NCBI GenBank assembly: GCA_030147945.1
Contig: JASBUL010000007.1
Location: forward strand, 1 to 64,000
DNA: 64,000 nucleotides
Source: Oceanococcus sp.
Lineage (GTDB): Bacteria > Pseudomonadota > Gammaproteobacteria > Nevskiales > Oceanococcaceae
Direction: 5' to 3'
Below, piece after piece: positions 1 to 9,202 of the stretch (position 1 is the stretch's first letter; each line of letters starts with the position of its first letter). The notes under the pieces were generated by a model. That model worked only from the letters and a program-made list of their open reading frames with translations, had not been told where the DNA came from and did not search any database. The translations under genes and the position numbers were made by a program.

Positions 1-1
1 G

Positions 2-1393
2 GTCACCATCCTGCGCATGCGTGCGCCGGGCATGAAGCTGATGCAGATGCCGGTATTCACCTGGACTTCGCTGTGCGCCAACGTGCTGATCGTGGCCGCC
101 TTCCCGATCCTCACCGTGTGCGTCACCCTGCTTACCCTGGACCGCTACATCGGCACCCATTTCTTTACCGGAGACATGGGCGGTAACCAGATGATGTACG
201 TCAATCTGATCTGGGCCTGGGGCCATCCAGAGGTGTACATCCTGATTCTGCCGGCCTTCGGCATTTTCTCCGAAGTCACAGCGACCTTCTCACGCAAGCG
301 TCTGTTCGGCTATACCTCGCTGGTCTGGGCCACCGCCTGCATCATGCTGCTGTCCTTCGTGGTGTGGCTGCATCACTTCTTCACCATGGGCGCCGGGGCC
401 AACGTCAACGCCTTCTTCGGCATCGCCACCATGATCATCTCGATTCCCACCGGGGTGAAACTGTTCAACTGGCTGTTCACCATGTACCGCGGACAGGTCG
501 AATACGCCTCGCCGATGTGGTGGACCGTGGCGTTCTTCCTGACCTTCGGCATCGGCGGCATGACCGGCGTGATGCTGGCCATTCCGGCGGCCAACTTCGT
601 ACTCCACAACAGCCTGTTCCTGATCGCGCATTTCCACAATGTGATCATCGGTGGCGCCCTGTTCGGCTACTTTGCCGGCATCACCTACTGGTTCCCCAAG
701 GCCACCGGCTTCAAGCTGGACGAAACCCTGGGCAAGTGGGCTTGTGGTCTGTGGACGGTGGGCTTCTTCCTGGCCTTCATGCCGCTTTACGTGCTCGGCT
801 TCATGGGCATGACGCGCCGTCTCAACTACTACGACAACCCGGCCTGGAACATCTGGCTGCTGATTGCCGCCGCAGGCGCACTGATCGTGCTCGCCGGCAT
901 CCTGGTTCAGCTCTATCAGATCTTTGCCAGCATCCGTGACCAGAACAAGAACCGCGACCACAGCGGCGACCCGTGGGACGGCCGCACCCTGGAGTGGGCC
1001 ACCTCCTCGCCGCCGCCGTTCTACAACTTCGCCCATCTGCCGCAGGTGCGCGATCGCGATCACTGGCATGACATGAAAGCCCATGATCTGGCCTACAAAC
1101 AGCCGCCAAGCTACCAGCGCATCCATATGCCCAAGAACAGCTGGGCCGGGCCGGTGATGGGCGGCTTCTTCCTGATGCTGGGCTTTGCCATGGTCTGGCA
1201 TATCTGGTGGATGGCCGGGCTGGGCTTTGTGGGCGTGATCAGCTCGTGGATTGCCTACGCCTGCTCGCGTGACAAGGACTACTACGTGGAAGTCGAGGAG
1301 ATCGAAGCGATCGAAAACGAACGCTATCGCCGCCTCGAACAGCCGCATGCCTCCACAGCCTCGGCCGATCAGGCCGTGACCATCTCCGTTTAA
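2..1393 (+). CDS. cyoB: Cytochrome bo3 ubiquinol oxidase subunit I, 3' part
   Basis: This is the C-terminal part of the haem-copper quinol oxidase catalytic subunit; the reading frame is open from base 2, so the start lies outside the window. It reduces oxygen to water with electrons from ubiquinol and pumps protons in the inner membrane. The copper/haem ligand motifs are visible: GHPEVYI with the His-Tyr pair, the LHHFFTMG double histidine, and HFHNVIIGG carrying the last haem ligands. The tail with [21 protein letters not shown] is typical of CyoB rather than CoxA. It heads cyoC, cyoD and a Sco-like gene on the same strand with 14 bases or less between genes. Confidence 0.97.
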   Translation, partial: VTILRMRAPGMKLMQMPVFTWTSLCANVLIVAAFPILTVCVTLLTLDRYIGTHFFTGDMGGNQMMYVNLIWAWGHPEVYILILPAFGIFSEVTATFSRKRLFGYTSLVWATACIMLLSFVVWLHHFFTMGAGANVNAFFGIATMIISIPTGVKLFNWLFTMYRGQVEYASPMWWTVAFFLTFGIGGMTGVMLAIPAANFVLHNSLFLIAHFHNVIIGGALFGYFAGITYWFPKATGFKLDETLGKWACGLWTVGFFLAFMPLYVLGFMGMTRRLNYYDNPAWNIWLLIAAAGALIVLAGILVQLYQIFASIRDQNKNRDHSGDPWDGRTLEWATSSPPPFYNFAHLPQVRDRDHWHDMKAHDLAYKQPPSYQRIHMPKNSWAGPVMGGFFLMLGFAMVWHIWWMAGLGFVGVISSWIAYACSRDKDYYVEVEEIEAIENERYRRLEQPHASTASADQAVTISV

Positions 1394-1407
1394 CAAAGGA
1401 CAGGCTT

Positions 1408-2031
1408 ATGAACACCGCCCTGCCCGCACCGCCGCCCGGTTACACCGGCCACATCAGCGAAGAGCATCATCACGATTATGCCGGCGACACCGTTTTCGGC
1501 TTTTGGATCTACATCCTGTCCGACTGCGTGCTGTTCGCCACCCTGTTCGCCGTGTTCGCGGTGTTGCAGCACAATTTTGCCGGCAGCATCGAGGCCAGCG
1601 AGCTTTTTGACCTCAGCTATGTGGCCGGCGAAACCGCCTTGCTGTTGCTCTCCAGCTTCACCTTCGGCATGGCCATGCTCGGCGCCAACAAGGGCAGCAT
1701 GAAGGCCCTGCTCGGGTGGCTGGGGGTGACCTGGCTGCTCGGCGCCGGCTTTTTGTACATGGAAGTCAATGAGTTTGTGCACTTCACCCACGAAGGCGCC
1801 GCCGCCTGGGCTTCCGGCGCGTGGTCGGCCTTTTACGGCCTGATCGGCACCCACGGCCTGCACGTCTTTGCCGGCATGGTGTGGATGATCGTGCTGGTCG
1901 GTCTATTGGTGCGTGACGGCATCAGCAACGAAAACCGCACCCGCCTGATGTGTCTGTCGCTGTTCTGGCACTTCCTCGACATCATCTGGATCTGTGTCTT
2001 CAGCTTTGTCTTTTTGATGGGAGCGGTCTGA
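1408..2031 (+). CDS. cyoC: Cytochrome bo3 ubiquinol oxidase subunit III
   Basis: The 207-residue protein has five hydrophobic spans and the usual CyoC length. It is the non-catalytic subunit III of the bo3 complex. The start ATG is preceded by AAAGGA about 8 bases upstream. Its HFTHEGAAAW segment and the closing FWHFLDIIWICVFSFVFLMG are family hallmarks. The stop codon overlaps the first base of the cyoD start (TGATG), so translation of the two is likely coupled. Confidence 0.97.
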   Translation: MNTALPAPPPGYTGHISEEHHHDYAGDTVFGFWIYILSDCVLFATLFAVFAVLQHNFAGSIEASELFDLSYVAGETALLLLSSFTFGMAMLGANKGSMKALLGWLGVTWLLGAGFLYMEVNEFVHFTHEGAAAWASGAWSAFYGLIGTHGLHVFAGMVWMIVLVGLLVRDGISNENRTRLMCLSLFWHFLDIIWICVFSFVFLMGAV

Positions 2032-2366
2032 TGAGCCATCACGAACAACACGCAGGCGGCGCCGCCCACGGCAGCGTCAAGGAGTACATCGTCGGCCTGA
2101 TTCTGTCGGTGGTGTTGACTGCGATCCCCTTCGGCGTGGTCATGAGTGGCGCTGCCGGCGAGGTTGTCAGCATCACGCTGATCCTGCTCTGCGCGGTCGC
2201 TCAGGTGATGGTCCAGCTGGTGTTCTTCCTGCACATGAATGCCTCATCTGAGCAAGCCTGGAACACCATCAGCGCACTGTTCTCGGTGGTGCTGGTGGCG
2301 ATCCTGATCGTCGGCTCGATCTGGATCATGAATCACCTCAATCACAATATGCTGATGGGCCACTGA
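2031..2366 (+). CDS. cyoD: Cytochrome bo3 ubiquinol oxidase subunit IV
   Basis: This 111-residue protein has a His-rich N-terminus and three membrane spans, as expected for CyoD, the small subunit that helps assemble the bo3 oxidase. The ATG at 2031 is chosen because it overlaps the cyoC stop as TGATG and yields the standard N-terminus beginning MSHHEQ; a longer in-frame start at 1950 lies inside cyoC. The signature VQLVFFLHMN lies in the second span. Its stop again overlaps the start of the next gene. A cyoE haem O synthase gene, which usually follows here, is absent from this position. Confidence 0.95.
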   Translation: MSHHEQHAGGAAHGSVKEYIVGLILSVVLTAIPFGVVMSGAAGEVVSITLILLCAVAQVMVQLVFFLHMNASSEQAWNTISALFSVVLVAILIVGSIWIMNHLNHNMLMGH

Positions 2367-3046
2367 TGAGCGCGCAAACCTGGCATAACGATTCGGTGCG
2401 CTCTGATCTGGGCGCACGGGTGTGGCTGCTGATCAGTGCCGTGCTGACGGTGATCATCGTCGCCCTGCTGACCAGCACGCTGGTCGCCGGACGCGACGCC
2501 CCGATCGGCGGTTTCGGTGACGAGAACGGCAAACTGGGCGGTGATTTCACCCTGACCAGCGCCGACGGCCCGGTGTCGCTTTCCGACTACCGCGGCAAGG
2601 TGGTTGTGGTCTATTTCGGCTTTCTCAACTGCGAGGAGGTCTGCCTCAACTCCATGCGGGTGCTGCAAAACAGCATGCTGCGCCTGAACGCCGCAGAGCA
2701 GGACGCGGTGCGTATCATGCTCATCAGCATCGATCCGGCCCGCGACACACCCGAAGCGCTGGCCCGCTTTGCCCACAGTTACCATGACAACATCATCGGC
2801 CTGACCGGCAGCCAGCGCCAGATCGATCAGGTCTCACGCCTGTACGGCGCGCATTACAAGATCAGCGACGAAGACCGCAATGATCCCAGCTATTTCTTTC
2901 GCCACTCGTCGCGCTATTACGTGGTCGACCAGCATGGCGAGCTGATCGACGCGATGCGCCACAGCACCACTCCCAATGAACTCACCACCCGTGTGCGCCA
3001 GCTGCTGAGCGCACCGGCCACCGCTGCCGTGGAAGCCGATTCATGA
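2366..3046 (+). CDS. SCO1/SenC/PrrC-family copper/redox protein
   Basis: This 226-residue protein has an N-terminal membrane anchor (about residues 19-42) followed by a thioredoxin-like periplasmic domain. The copper-binding pair is Cys89-x3-Cys93 (NCEEVC) and the third ligand is probably His180 in FFRHSS. The SIDPARDTPE motif at 121-130 is typical of Sco proteins. Family members deliver copper to the CuA site of cytochrome c oxidases, or act as thiol-disulfide reductases. It is translationally linked to cyoD (TGATG) and overlaps the next gene by 4 bases. Quinol oxidases of the bo3 type lack CuA, so its role here is not the textbook one. Confidence 0.9.
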   Translation: MSAQTWHNDSVRSDLGARVWLLISAVLTVIIVALLTSTLVAGRDAPIGGFGDENGKLGGDFTLTSADGPVSLSDYRGKVVVVYFGFLNCEEVCLNSMRVLQNSMLRLNAAEQDAVRIMLISIDPARDTPEALARFAHSYHDNIIGLTGSQRQIDQVSRLYGAHYKISDEDRNDPSYFFRHSSRYYVVDQHGELIDAMRHSTTPNELTTRVRQLLSAPATAAVEADS

Positions 3047-4233
3047 TCAAAGCCACCCGCACCACTGTCCTGTTTTCCGGTATCTGCGCGCTGATTCTCA
3101 GCATGGGGCTGGCGCGCTATTCCTTCACCCCGATGATTCCCAGCATGCAGGCCCAGCTGGGTCTGAGCGAGAGTCTGGCGGGCTGGCTGGCAGGCTGGAA
3201 CTACATGGGCTATCTCACCGGTCTGTTCATTGTGTGGCTGGTTTCCGACCTGCGCGCCAAGGACTTTTTCTACCGCTACGGCCTGGTTGTGGCGGTGGTC
3301 GCCACCGCGATGATGGCCGCGCATGATGATCGTCTGGTCTGGTATGTCAGCCGCTTCTTTGCCGGCATCGCCTCGGCCGCGGGCTTCATGCTCGGTACCG
3401 GCCTGATCCTGAACTGGCTGCACCACAACGACCACAAGAGCGAGCTGGGCCTGCACTTCTCCGGCATTGGTCTGGGCATCATCGCCAGTGCAGTGGTGGT
3501 TGATGCGACCAGCGCCGGCGGCCTGATCGAGCTCAACTGGCGCTTCCAGTGGTTGGCTCTGGCGGGCGTTGGCGCCGTGCTGGCGGTGCTGGCCACCGCT
3601 TTGCTGCCCATGCCCAAGTCACAGGAAATCGAGATGTCGCGTGACGAAGACATCGGCCAGGGCATCACCGCATTGCCACCGTTACGTTGGGTCTGGCTGA
3701 TGCAAGCGGCCTATTTTTGCGCCGGCTTCAGCAACACCCTGAACGTGACTTTCACCTCGCTGATCACCGAGCTGCAGCCGCTGGATGGCTGGGGCGCCAA
3801 GATGTGGATGCTGGTTGGTCTGGCCGCAACCCCGGCGCCGTTCATCTGGGACCGCATTGCCCGGCGCATCGGGCGCATGGATGCCCTGCGCGCGGCCTTT
3901 GTGCTCAACATCGCCGGCAACCTGTGCCTGGCCCTGACCTTTTCCCTGGCCACCACCGCGCTGGCCGCGATCTTGTTCGGTTTCACCTTCATGGGCATCG
4001 TCTCGCTGACCCTGTCCACCGTCGGCCGGGCCTTCGGCAACAAGGCCACCCAGATCATGGCGCGCATGACGCTGGGCTACTGCGTGGCGCAGATTCTCTC
4101 GCCGGTGATGGGCGGCATCATCGCCGAGCTGACCGGCAGCTTCCGTCTGCCGTTGTATCTGGTCAGCGCGATCATGATCGCCGGGCTGTTGTGTCTGATC
4201 GCGGCCAGCCGCGAACACCAGGTCCGCCTGTAA
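3043..4233 (+). CDS. YbfB/YjiJ-family MFS transporter
   Basis: The 396-residue protein has about 12 hydrophobic segments in two halves and the N-terminal signature GLARYSFTPMIPSMQ typical of the YbfB/YjiJ branch of the major facilitator superfamily. Substrates of this branch are poorly known. It overlaps the upstream Sco-like gene (ATGA) and is followed 4 bases later by an ABC-type binding protein, so it belongs to the cyo transcription unit. Transport of a metal or small organic molecule linked to oxidase assembly is possible but not shown by the sequence. Confidence 0.85.
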   Translation: MIKATRTTVLFSGICALILSMGLARYSFTPMIPSMQAQLGLSESLAGWLAGWNYMGYLTGLFIVWLVSDLRAKDFFYRYGLVVAVVATAMMAAHDDRLVWYVSRFFAGIASAAGFMLGTGLILNWLHHNDHKSELGLHFSGIGLGIIASAVVVDATSAGGLIELNWRFQWLALAGVGAVLAVLATALLPMPKSQEIEMSRDEDIGQGITALPPLRWVWLMQAAYFCAGFSNTLNVTFTSLITELQPLDGWGAKMWMLVGLAATPAPFIWDRIARRIGRMDALRAAFVLNIAGNLCLALTFSLATTALAAILFGFTFMGIVSLTLSTVGRAFGNKATQIMARMTLGYCVAQILSPVMGGIIAELTGSFRLPLYLVSAIMIAGLLCLIAASREHQVRL

Positions 4234-4237
4234 CGCC

Positions 4238-5113
4238 ATGCTTGGGCGCGCCCTGGCCCTGCTCGGCCTGAGCCTGATCTCGGCTCAGGCGCTGGCCGGC
4301 GCGTACGAAATCACCGATTCCTTCGGCAAGCACTGGTTTGAGCAGGTGCCCGAGCGTGTGGTGGTCACCGACTGGACCATTCTCGACAACCTGCTGCGCC
4401 TGGGCGTGGTGCCGGTTGGCGCACCCGAGACCGCGCACTACCGCACGCTGCCTGATCAACCCGCACTGCCAGCCAGTGTGAAAGACATCGGCCTGCGCGT
4501 GGCCCCCAGCCCGGCCCGCATCCGCGCCCTTGAACCGGATTTGATCATCATCGGCACCGGGCAGAAGGAGCTGGCCCGGCCGCTGTCACACATCGCCAAG
4601 GTGATCTACTTCAAGAACTTCAGCGACCGCTACCGCACCAACGGGCGCAAGGCACGCGAACGCTGGCTACAGATGGCGGCCGTGTTTCAGAAAACCGCAC
4701 AGGCACAAGCGGCCTTGCAAGCCATGGATGAGCGCATGGCTGAACTGGCCGGCGCACTGAACCCGAACCAGACCGTGGTGCTGCTGCAAGCCACCCCACA
4801 AGGCCAACTGCGTCTGTTTGGCGACAACAGTTTGCCGGGCCATGTGTTGCGCACCTTGGGTCTCACACCGGGCCTGATCCGCCCCGCTACACATTGGGGT
4901 GAAAGCCCGCTCACGCTTGACGACCTGGGGGCCTTGAACACCACGCATCAGGTGCTGCTGTTTGCCCCGCAAAGCCAGCACGCGCAGTGGAAAAACGCCA
5001 TCGCAAAGCAGGCTCTGAACGCACACATCCAGATCCTGCCGCGGCTGTGGCCCTATGGCGGCGCCCTGTCTCTACTGCAAATAGCTGAACGCATCCGTCA
5101 CGCCCTGCGTTAA
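4238..5113 (+). CDS. ABC-type iron/cobalamin-like periplasmic substrate-binding protein
   Basis: The 291-residue protein begins with a Sec signal peptide (MLGRALALLGLSLISAQALAG) and then has the fold pattern of the FecB/FhuD/BtuF class III binding proteins: GVVPVGAPET, then PSPARIRALEPDLIIIG and a long helix separating the two lobes. Such proteins bind ferric siderophores, haem or corrinoids in the periplasm. No permease or ATPase gene lies next to it, so it must use components encoded elsewhere or serve in sensing. It follows the MFS gene by 4 bases and is the last gene of the cyo-linked unit. Confidence 0.82.
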   Translation: MLGRALALLGLSLISAQALAGAYEITDSFGKHWFEQVPERVVVTDWTILDNLLRLGVVPVGAPETAHYRTLPDQPALPASVKDIGLRVAPSPARIRALEPDLIIIGTGQKELARPLSHIAKVIYFKNFSDRYRTNGRKARERWLQMAAVFQKTAQAQAALQAMDERMAELAGALNPNQTVVLLQATPQGQLRLFGDNSLPGHVLRTLGLTPGLIRPATHWGESPLTLDDLGALNTTHQVLLFAPQSQHAQWKNAIAKQALNAHIQILPRLWPYGGALSLLQIAERIRHALR

Positions 5114-5144
5114 GATTCAGCGATTCCTGAATTCGCAGAACACC

Positions 5145-5699
5145 GTGCAAACACCTCTGATCGAAAGTTTCGTCAGTCATTTTGGCGAAATGGGCAGCCG
5201 TTGGGGCATCAACCGTTCGGTCAGTCAGGTCTACGCCCTGCTGTTCGTATGGGATCAACCATTGCACGCCGACGAACTGGCCGAGATGCTGGGTATTTCG
5301 CGTTCCAACGTGAGCATGAGCCTGAAGGAATTGCAGGCCTGGCAGATCATCCGGGTGTTTCGCTATGCCGGCGACCGGCGTGAATACTTCACCACGATTG
5401 GCAGCGTGTGGGACATCTTCAAGGCGGTCGCCGCCGAGCGACGCCGGCGCGAAGTCGAGCCCACATTGAGCATGCTGCGCCAGGCCTTGCTGGACGAGCC
5501 CGAAAGTCGCCGCGACAAACACGCCCAGGATCGCATGCGCGAGATGTATGAACTGGCCGAGATGGCCAACAACTGGTTCGACGAATTGCAGCGCCTGTCG
5601 CCCGACTCGATGCAGCAACTGATGAAGCTGGGTGGCAAGGTCACCAAGTATTTCGGTGACAAGGACACCAAGGCGGCAAGTCGCAAAACGCGCTCATGA
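5145..5699 (+). CDS. GbsR/MarR-family transcriptional regulator
   Basis: This 184-residue protein has a winged helix-turn-helix at about residues 20-85 (LHADELAEMLGISRSNVSMSLKELQAW) followed by GDRREYFTT wing residues and a long helical C-terminus. The family resembles GbsR, the choline/osmolyte-responsive repressor. The start is GTG at 5145. Its end overlaps the following TSUP exporter gene by 4 bases (ATGA), so it probably controls that exporter and itself. The effector cannot be read from the sequence. Confidence 0.85.
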   Translation: MQTPLIESFVSHFGEMGSRWGINRSVSQVYALLFVWDQPLHADELAEMLGISRSNVSMSLKELQAWQIIRVFRYAGDRREYFTTIGSVWDIFKAVAAERRRREVEPTLSMLRQALLDEPESRRDKHAQDRMREMYELAEMANNWFDELQRLSPDSMQQLMKLGGKVTKYFGDKDTKAASRKTRS

Positions 5700-6511
5700 G
5701 CGTATCCCCCGATCTGTGGTGGCTGAGCTATCCATTGCTGGGTGCCGCCGTGGGTTTCTTCGCCGGTCTGCTGGGCGTGGGTGGCGGCGGCATCATGGTG
5801 CCGGTGCTGGCCAGCCTGTTCGCGGCCCAGGGCTTTGCTGCGGACAAGCTTGTTCATATGGCGCTGGGCACATCGATGGCCTCGATCGTGATGACATCCC
5901 TGTCCAGCCTGCGTTCGCACCACCGCCATGGCGCCGTGCTGTGGCCCGTTGTTCGACGCATCACACCCGGCATATTGATCGGCACCTTCGCTGCGACCTT
6001 TGTGGCCTCGCACCTCAATTCCGCCGCACTGGCCATTTTCTTTGCCTGCTTCATGGCCTATGTGGCCATGCAGATGCTGCTCAACGCCAAACCCAAACCC
6101 AGCCGCGAACTGCCCGGGCGTGGCGGCCTGACCATCGCCGGACTCACCATCGGCGCGGTCTCGGCCCTGGTTGCCATCGGCGGAGGCTCGCTGTCGGTTC
6201 CGTTCATGACCTGGTGCAATGTGCGTATCCAGAACGCCATAGGCACCTCGGCCGCAATCGGCTTGCCGATCGCAGTGGCAGGCACCCTGGGTTACGTGAT
6301 CAATGGCTGGCAGGTTCAAGGCACACCGCCTCTGACGTTCGGGTTTATCTACCTGCCTGCCTTTGCGCTGATCACCCTGGTCAGCACCTTGACCGCACCG
6401 CTGGGCGCACGCTTGGCCCACCGCTTACCCGTCGGCGCATTGAAAAAGATTTTCGCCGGCGTTTTGGTCCTGCTCAGCGTGAAAATGCTGCACAGCCTGT
6501 TCGGCAGCTGA
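5696..6511 (+). CDS. TSUP-family (TauE/SafE) membrane exporter
   Basis: The 271-residue integral membrane protein has two repeats of the TauE/SafE domain; GFFAGLLGVGGGGIMVPVL near the N-terminus and IGAVSALVAIGGGSLSVPF in the second half are the paired signature segments. The family moves sulfite, sulfoacetate or related organosulfur anions across the inner membrane. The start overlaps the stop of the GbsR-like regulator (ATGA). The substrate is not deducible. Confidence 0.9.
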   Translation: MSVSPDLWWLSYPLLGAAVGFFAGLLGVGGGGIMVPVLASLFAAQGFAADKLVHMALGTSMASIVMTSLSSLRSHHRHGAVLWPVVRRITPGILIGTFAATFVASHLNSAALAIFFACFMAYVAMQMLLNAKPKPSRELPGRGGLTIAGLTIGAVSALVAIGGGSLSVPFMTWCNVRIQNAIGTSAAIGLPIAVAGTLGYVINGWQVQGTPPLTFGFIYLPAFALITLVSTLTAPLGARLAHRLPVGALKKIFAGVLVLLSVKMLHSLFGS

Positions 6512-6529
6512 ACAGCATCCAGGCCGATC

Positions 6530-7186
6530 TTAGCCGCGCTTGAACAACAGCGAGAAAGTGACCGGCGAGCCTGCACCAATGGCCTTCAGGCCAGCGACTT
6601 CGCGCAACTTCTCCAGCCCCTCAAGCAGATTGAACTGAGCCGCGTTGACGATCACCGGCTGTTCGCTGGTGACCAACCAGTGCCGGGCATCAAGACGACT
6701 GACCCGCAAGCTCGCTGGCACGGTCATCGACAGACCATGCAAGGCCAGGGTCGCCTTGCTGTCCAGGACCTTGAACTGGCCCGGTTCAAGCGTGCTGATC
6801 TGTGCCGGGTCGAGCTTGAGCGAAACCTCGGCCTGCGGATGCAAGGTGGTTTCAAACAGCAGCTCGCGCATGCGCTGGTCGCGAATCTCAATACCGGTGT
6901 CCACCGAGTTGAGATCCACGCTGAGACTGGCATCACCCTGTTCCGAAACCGATCCGCTAAGGGAGTGAAAACGGTGGACTTCGGTCACGGCGTTGTTCTT
7001 GATCGATACGAAACTCAGCTGCGAGGCATCCTCGACGAGACGCCAGTCGCCGCTGATCTGCGGCGTCGCAGTGGCGCTGCTGGCCGTTTCATCGGCTGAC
7101 GGCTGCGGCGCACAGGCCGCAAACAACAACGGCGCGCTCAGCAGCGCAGGACGCAGACAGCGGGAAAAAAACTGGGACGTGTTCAT
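6530..7186 (-). CDS. YceI-family lipoprotein
   Basis: This protein of about 218 residues starts MNTSQFF and has a lipoprotein signal with lipobox LLFAAC. The rest matches the YceI lipocalin-like beta-barrel: GDWRLVEDASQLSFVSIKN, then a repeated strand pattern with SVDTGIEIRDQRMRELLF and QPVIVNAAQFNLLEGL. YceI proteins bind isoprenoid-type or amphipathic lipids in the periplasm. Starts at 7186 or 7192 fit the signal peptide; the longer open frame to 7345 adds an implausible N-terminus. It stands alone, convergent with the TSUP gene. Confidence 0.88.
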   Translation of the reverse strand: MNTSQFFSRCLRPALLSAPLLFAACAPQPSADETASSATATPQISGDWRLVEDASQLSFVSIKNNAVTEVHRFHSLSGSVSEQGDASLSVDLNSVDTGIEIRDQRMRELLFETTLHPQAEVSLKLDPAQISTLEPGQFKVLDSKATLALHGLSMTVPASLRVSRLDARHWLVTSEQPVIVNAAQFNLLEGLEKLREVAGLKAIGAGSPVTFSLLFKRG

Positions 7187-7371
7187 AAGCATGACATCGG
7201 ATTGATGGAAACCTGTGGCGCTGACCGTAACGAGCCGGATAGCAACTGTCCAGACGCACGGCCCCGCATCAGCATTGACCCACAACGGGCCGCCGCGTTC
7301 CCGAACGCCATGGTCACGGCTACCCAGAACGGATGACGTCGACACCCGTGCGCCACACGTAGCATCGCGGT

Positions 7372-8295
7372 ATGAACAATTCTCATGTGCTGGTGACCGG
7401 CGCGGCCAGCGGCCTGGGCTGGGGCTGCGTGCAGCGTCTGGCTCCGCAGGTGCGCAAGATCACCCTGTGCGACATCGACGCAGACGGCGCCAACGCCCGC
7501 CTGGCTCAGCTGCGCAACGCCTACCCGGCGCTGGACGCAGCGTATCTGCAGGTCGATCTGGCCGACCCAGTCAGCATCGATCAGGCCACCCGCACGCTGA
7601 TGTCTGCGGCGCAACCCGTTGATGTGCTGGTCAACAATGCCGGCATATTTCCGCCGGCGCAGCGCATCACCACGCAGCAGGGTCATGAACTGACTTTTGC
7701 GATCGCCCACCTCGGCCATTTTCGCTTGACCGCAGGCTTGTGGCCTTTGCTTGAAGCGGCACCTTCAGCTGCCGTGATAAGCGTCACCAGCCTGGTGCAG
7801 AAGCAGGCCAGCATCGATCTCGACAATCTGGATCTGCGCCACGGCTACAAACCCTTGCGCGCCTACCAGCAAGCCAAGCTGGCCTGTCTGCTGTTCGCCC
7901 TGGAACTGGATCGTCGTTTGCAGGCCTCAGACAGCGCGGTGCGCAGCTATGCCATGCATCCGGGTGTTTGCCGCAGCCAGCTCGGTGCCAACCGCACACG
8001 TCAGTCCGGTGATGGCGTGCTCGGCTGGCTTTCCTACTGGTTCTTGGCCAAGGGTATGCAGTTTTACGGGCAAACTCCGGAACAGGCCGCCGAGCCGGTC
8101 GAGCAGGCGGCACGCGGACTCTACCCTGCGGGCAGCTTTCTCGGACCCAGCGGCTTTTTGCAGTACGCCGGCCCGACCGCGCTGTGCACACCAGGCCCAA
8201 AGGCTGGTGATCCGGATCTGGCCGCGGCCTTGTGGCAACGCACACTGGAACTCTGTGCGCTCGACTGGATGCCGGGCCCCGCGGTGCCGAAATAA
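7372..8295 (+). CDS. Short-chain dehydrogenase/reductase
   Basis: This 307-residue SDR has the N-terminal cofactor motif TGAASGLG (about residues 9-16), the structural NNAG motif (VLVNNAGIF) and the catalytic Ser in VISVTSLVQ with YQQAK supplying Tyr and Lys. The layout resembles retinol-dehydrogenase-like and protochlorophyllide-reductase-like SDRs. The substrate is unknown. It precedes the Fur-box region of the fpr-like gene and is separated from YceI by about 185 bases in which no further gene is seen. Confidence 0.88.
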   Translation: MNNSHVLVTGAASGLGWGCVQRLAPQVRKITLCDIDADGANARLAQLRNAYPALDAAYLQVDLADPVSIDQATRTLMSAAQPVDVLVNNAGIFPPAQRITTQQGHELTFAIAHLGHFRLTAGLWPLLEAAPSAAVISVTSLVQKQASIDLDNLDLRHGYKPLRAYQQAKLACLLFALELDRRLQASDSAVRSYAMHPGVCRSQLGANRTRQSGDGVLGWLSYWFLAKGMQFYGQTPEQAAEPVEQAARGLYPAGSFLGPSGFLQYAGPTALCTPGPKAGDPDLAAALWQRTLELCALDWMPGPAVPK

Positions 8296-8368
8296 GCCCC
8301 GAACACAGCCCTCCACCCAGCACGGCGGGCCCTGCCGCACACCGGTATATGCCGGGGATTGATTATTT

Positions 8369-8387
8369 AATGATAATCATTATCATT
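8369..8387 (+). promoter_or_regulatory. Fur box with overlapping sigma70-type promoter
   Basis: The 19-base site AATGATAATCATTATCATT is a perfect palindrome around one central base and fits the Fur consensus very closely. A likely promoter is superimposed: TTGATT at 8359-8364 and TATCAT at 8381-8386, 16 bases apart, so bound Fur would cover the -10 region. It lies about 30 bases upstream of the fpr-like gene and predicts iron repression of that unit. Confidence 0.93.
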
Positions 8388-8418
8388 TAAGATCATCCCT
8401 GTTGCGCCGGAGGTTTGC

Positions 8419-9198
8419 GTGGTTGCCATTGCTCATGAAGAAGTTCTGCACGTCCATCATTGGAACGACAGCCTGTTCAGCTTCCGCACCACCCGTGATG
8501 CCAGCTTGCGCTTTCGCAACGGCCAGTTTGTGATGGTTGGCCTGGAGACCGACACGCGCCCGATCCTGCGGGCATACAGCATTGCCAGCGCCAATCATGA
8601 AGAGCACCTGGAGTTTTTCAGTATCAAGGTGCCAAGCGGCGCGCTGACCTCGAAGCTGCAACATCTCAAGGTCGGTGACAAAGTGCTGGTCAGCCGCAAG
8701 CCCACCGGTACCCTGCTGCTCGACGATCTCACTGCAGGTCGCCACCTGTGGCTGCTGGCCACCGGCACCGGACTGGCCCCGTTTCTCAGCCTGATCAAGG
8801 ATCCGGAAGCCTACCAGCGCTTTGAACGGATCATCCTGGTGCATGGTGTGCGCCACGTGCGTGACCTGAGCTACCGTCACAGCATCGAGCAGACGCTGCC
8901 GCAGCACGAATACCTCGGCCCCATGATCCGTGATCAACTGATCTACCTGCCGACCGTCACACGCGAGCCGTTCTCAACCCAGGGCCGCATCACCACCCTG
9001 CTGGACAGCGGTCAGCTCAGCACACTGGCCGGATTACCGGCGATCAATCAGGCTGATGATCGCTTCATGCTGTGTGGCAGTCCGGCCATGCTGGATGATC
9101 TCAGCCGCTCACTCGACCAGCGTGGCTTCAAGATTTCGCCCGGGATCGGCGAGCCGGGTGACTACGTGATCGAACGGGCCTTTGCAGAGCGAGCTTAA
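8419..9198 (+). CDS. fpr: Ferredoxin/flavodoxin--NADP+ reductase
   Basis: The 259-residue protein fits bacterial Fpr in length and motifs. The FAD-binding motif RAYSIAS appears at about residues 51-57, the NADP(H)-binding segment LLATGTGLAPFLSLI at about 112-126, and the C-terminal part has FMLCGSPAML. It passes electrons between NADPH and ferredoxin or flavodoxin. The start is GTG at 8419, preceded by GGAGG at 8409-8413. The strong Fur box upstream implies induction on iron limitation, which would fit a role in iron release from haem or siderophores or in Fe-S repair. A CYP51-ferredoxin fusion elsewhere in the window would also need such a reductase. Confidence 0.93.
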   Translation: MVAIAHEEVLHVHHWNDSLFSFRTTRDASLRFRNGQFVMVGLETDTRPILRAYSIASANHEEHLEFFSIKVPSGALTSKLQHLKVGDKVLVSRKPTGTLLLDDLTAGRHLWLLATGTGLAPFLSLIKDPEAYQRFERIILVHGVRHVRDLSYRHSIEQTLPQHEYLGPMIRDQLIYLPTVTREPFSTQGRITTLLDSGQLSTLAGLPAINQADDRFMLCGSPAMLDDLSRSLDQRGFKISPGIGEPGDYVIERAFAERA

Positions 9199-9202
9199 GC
9201 CC

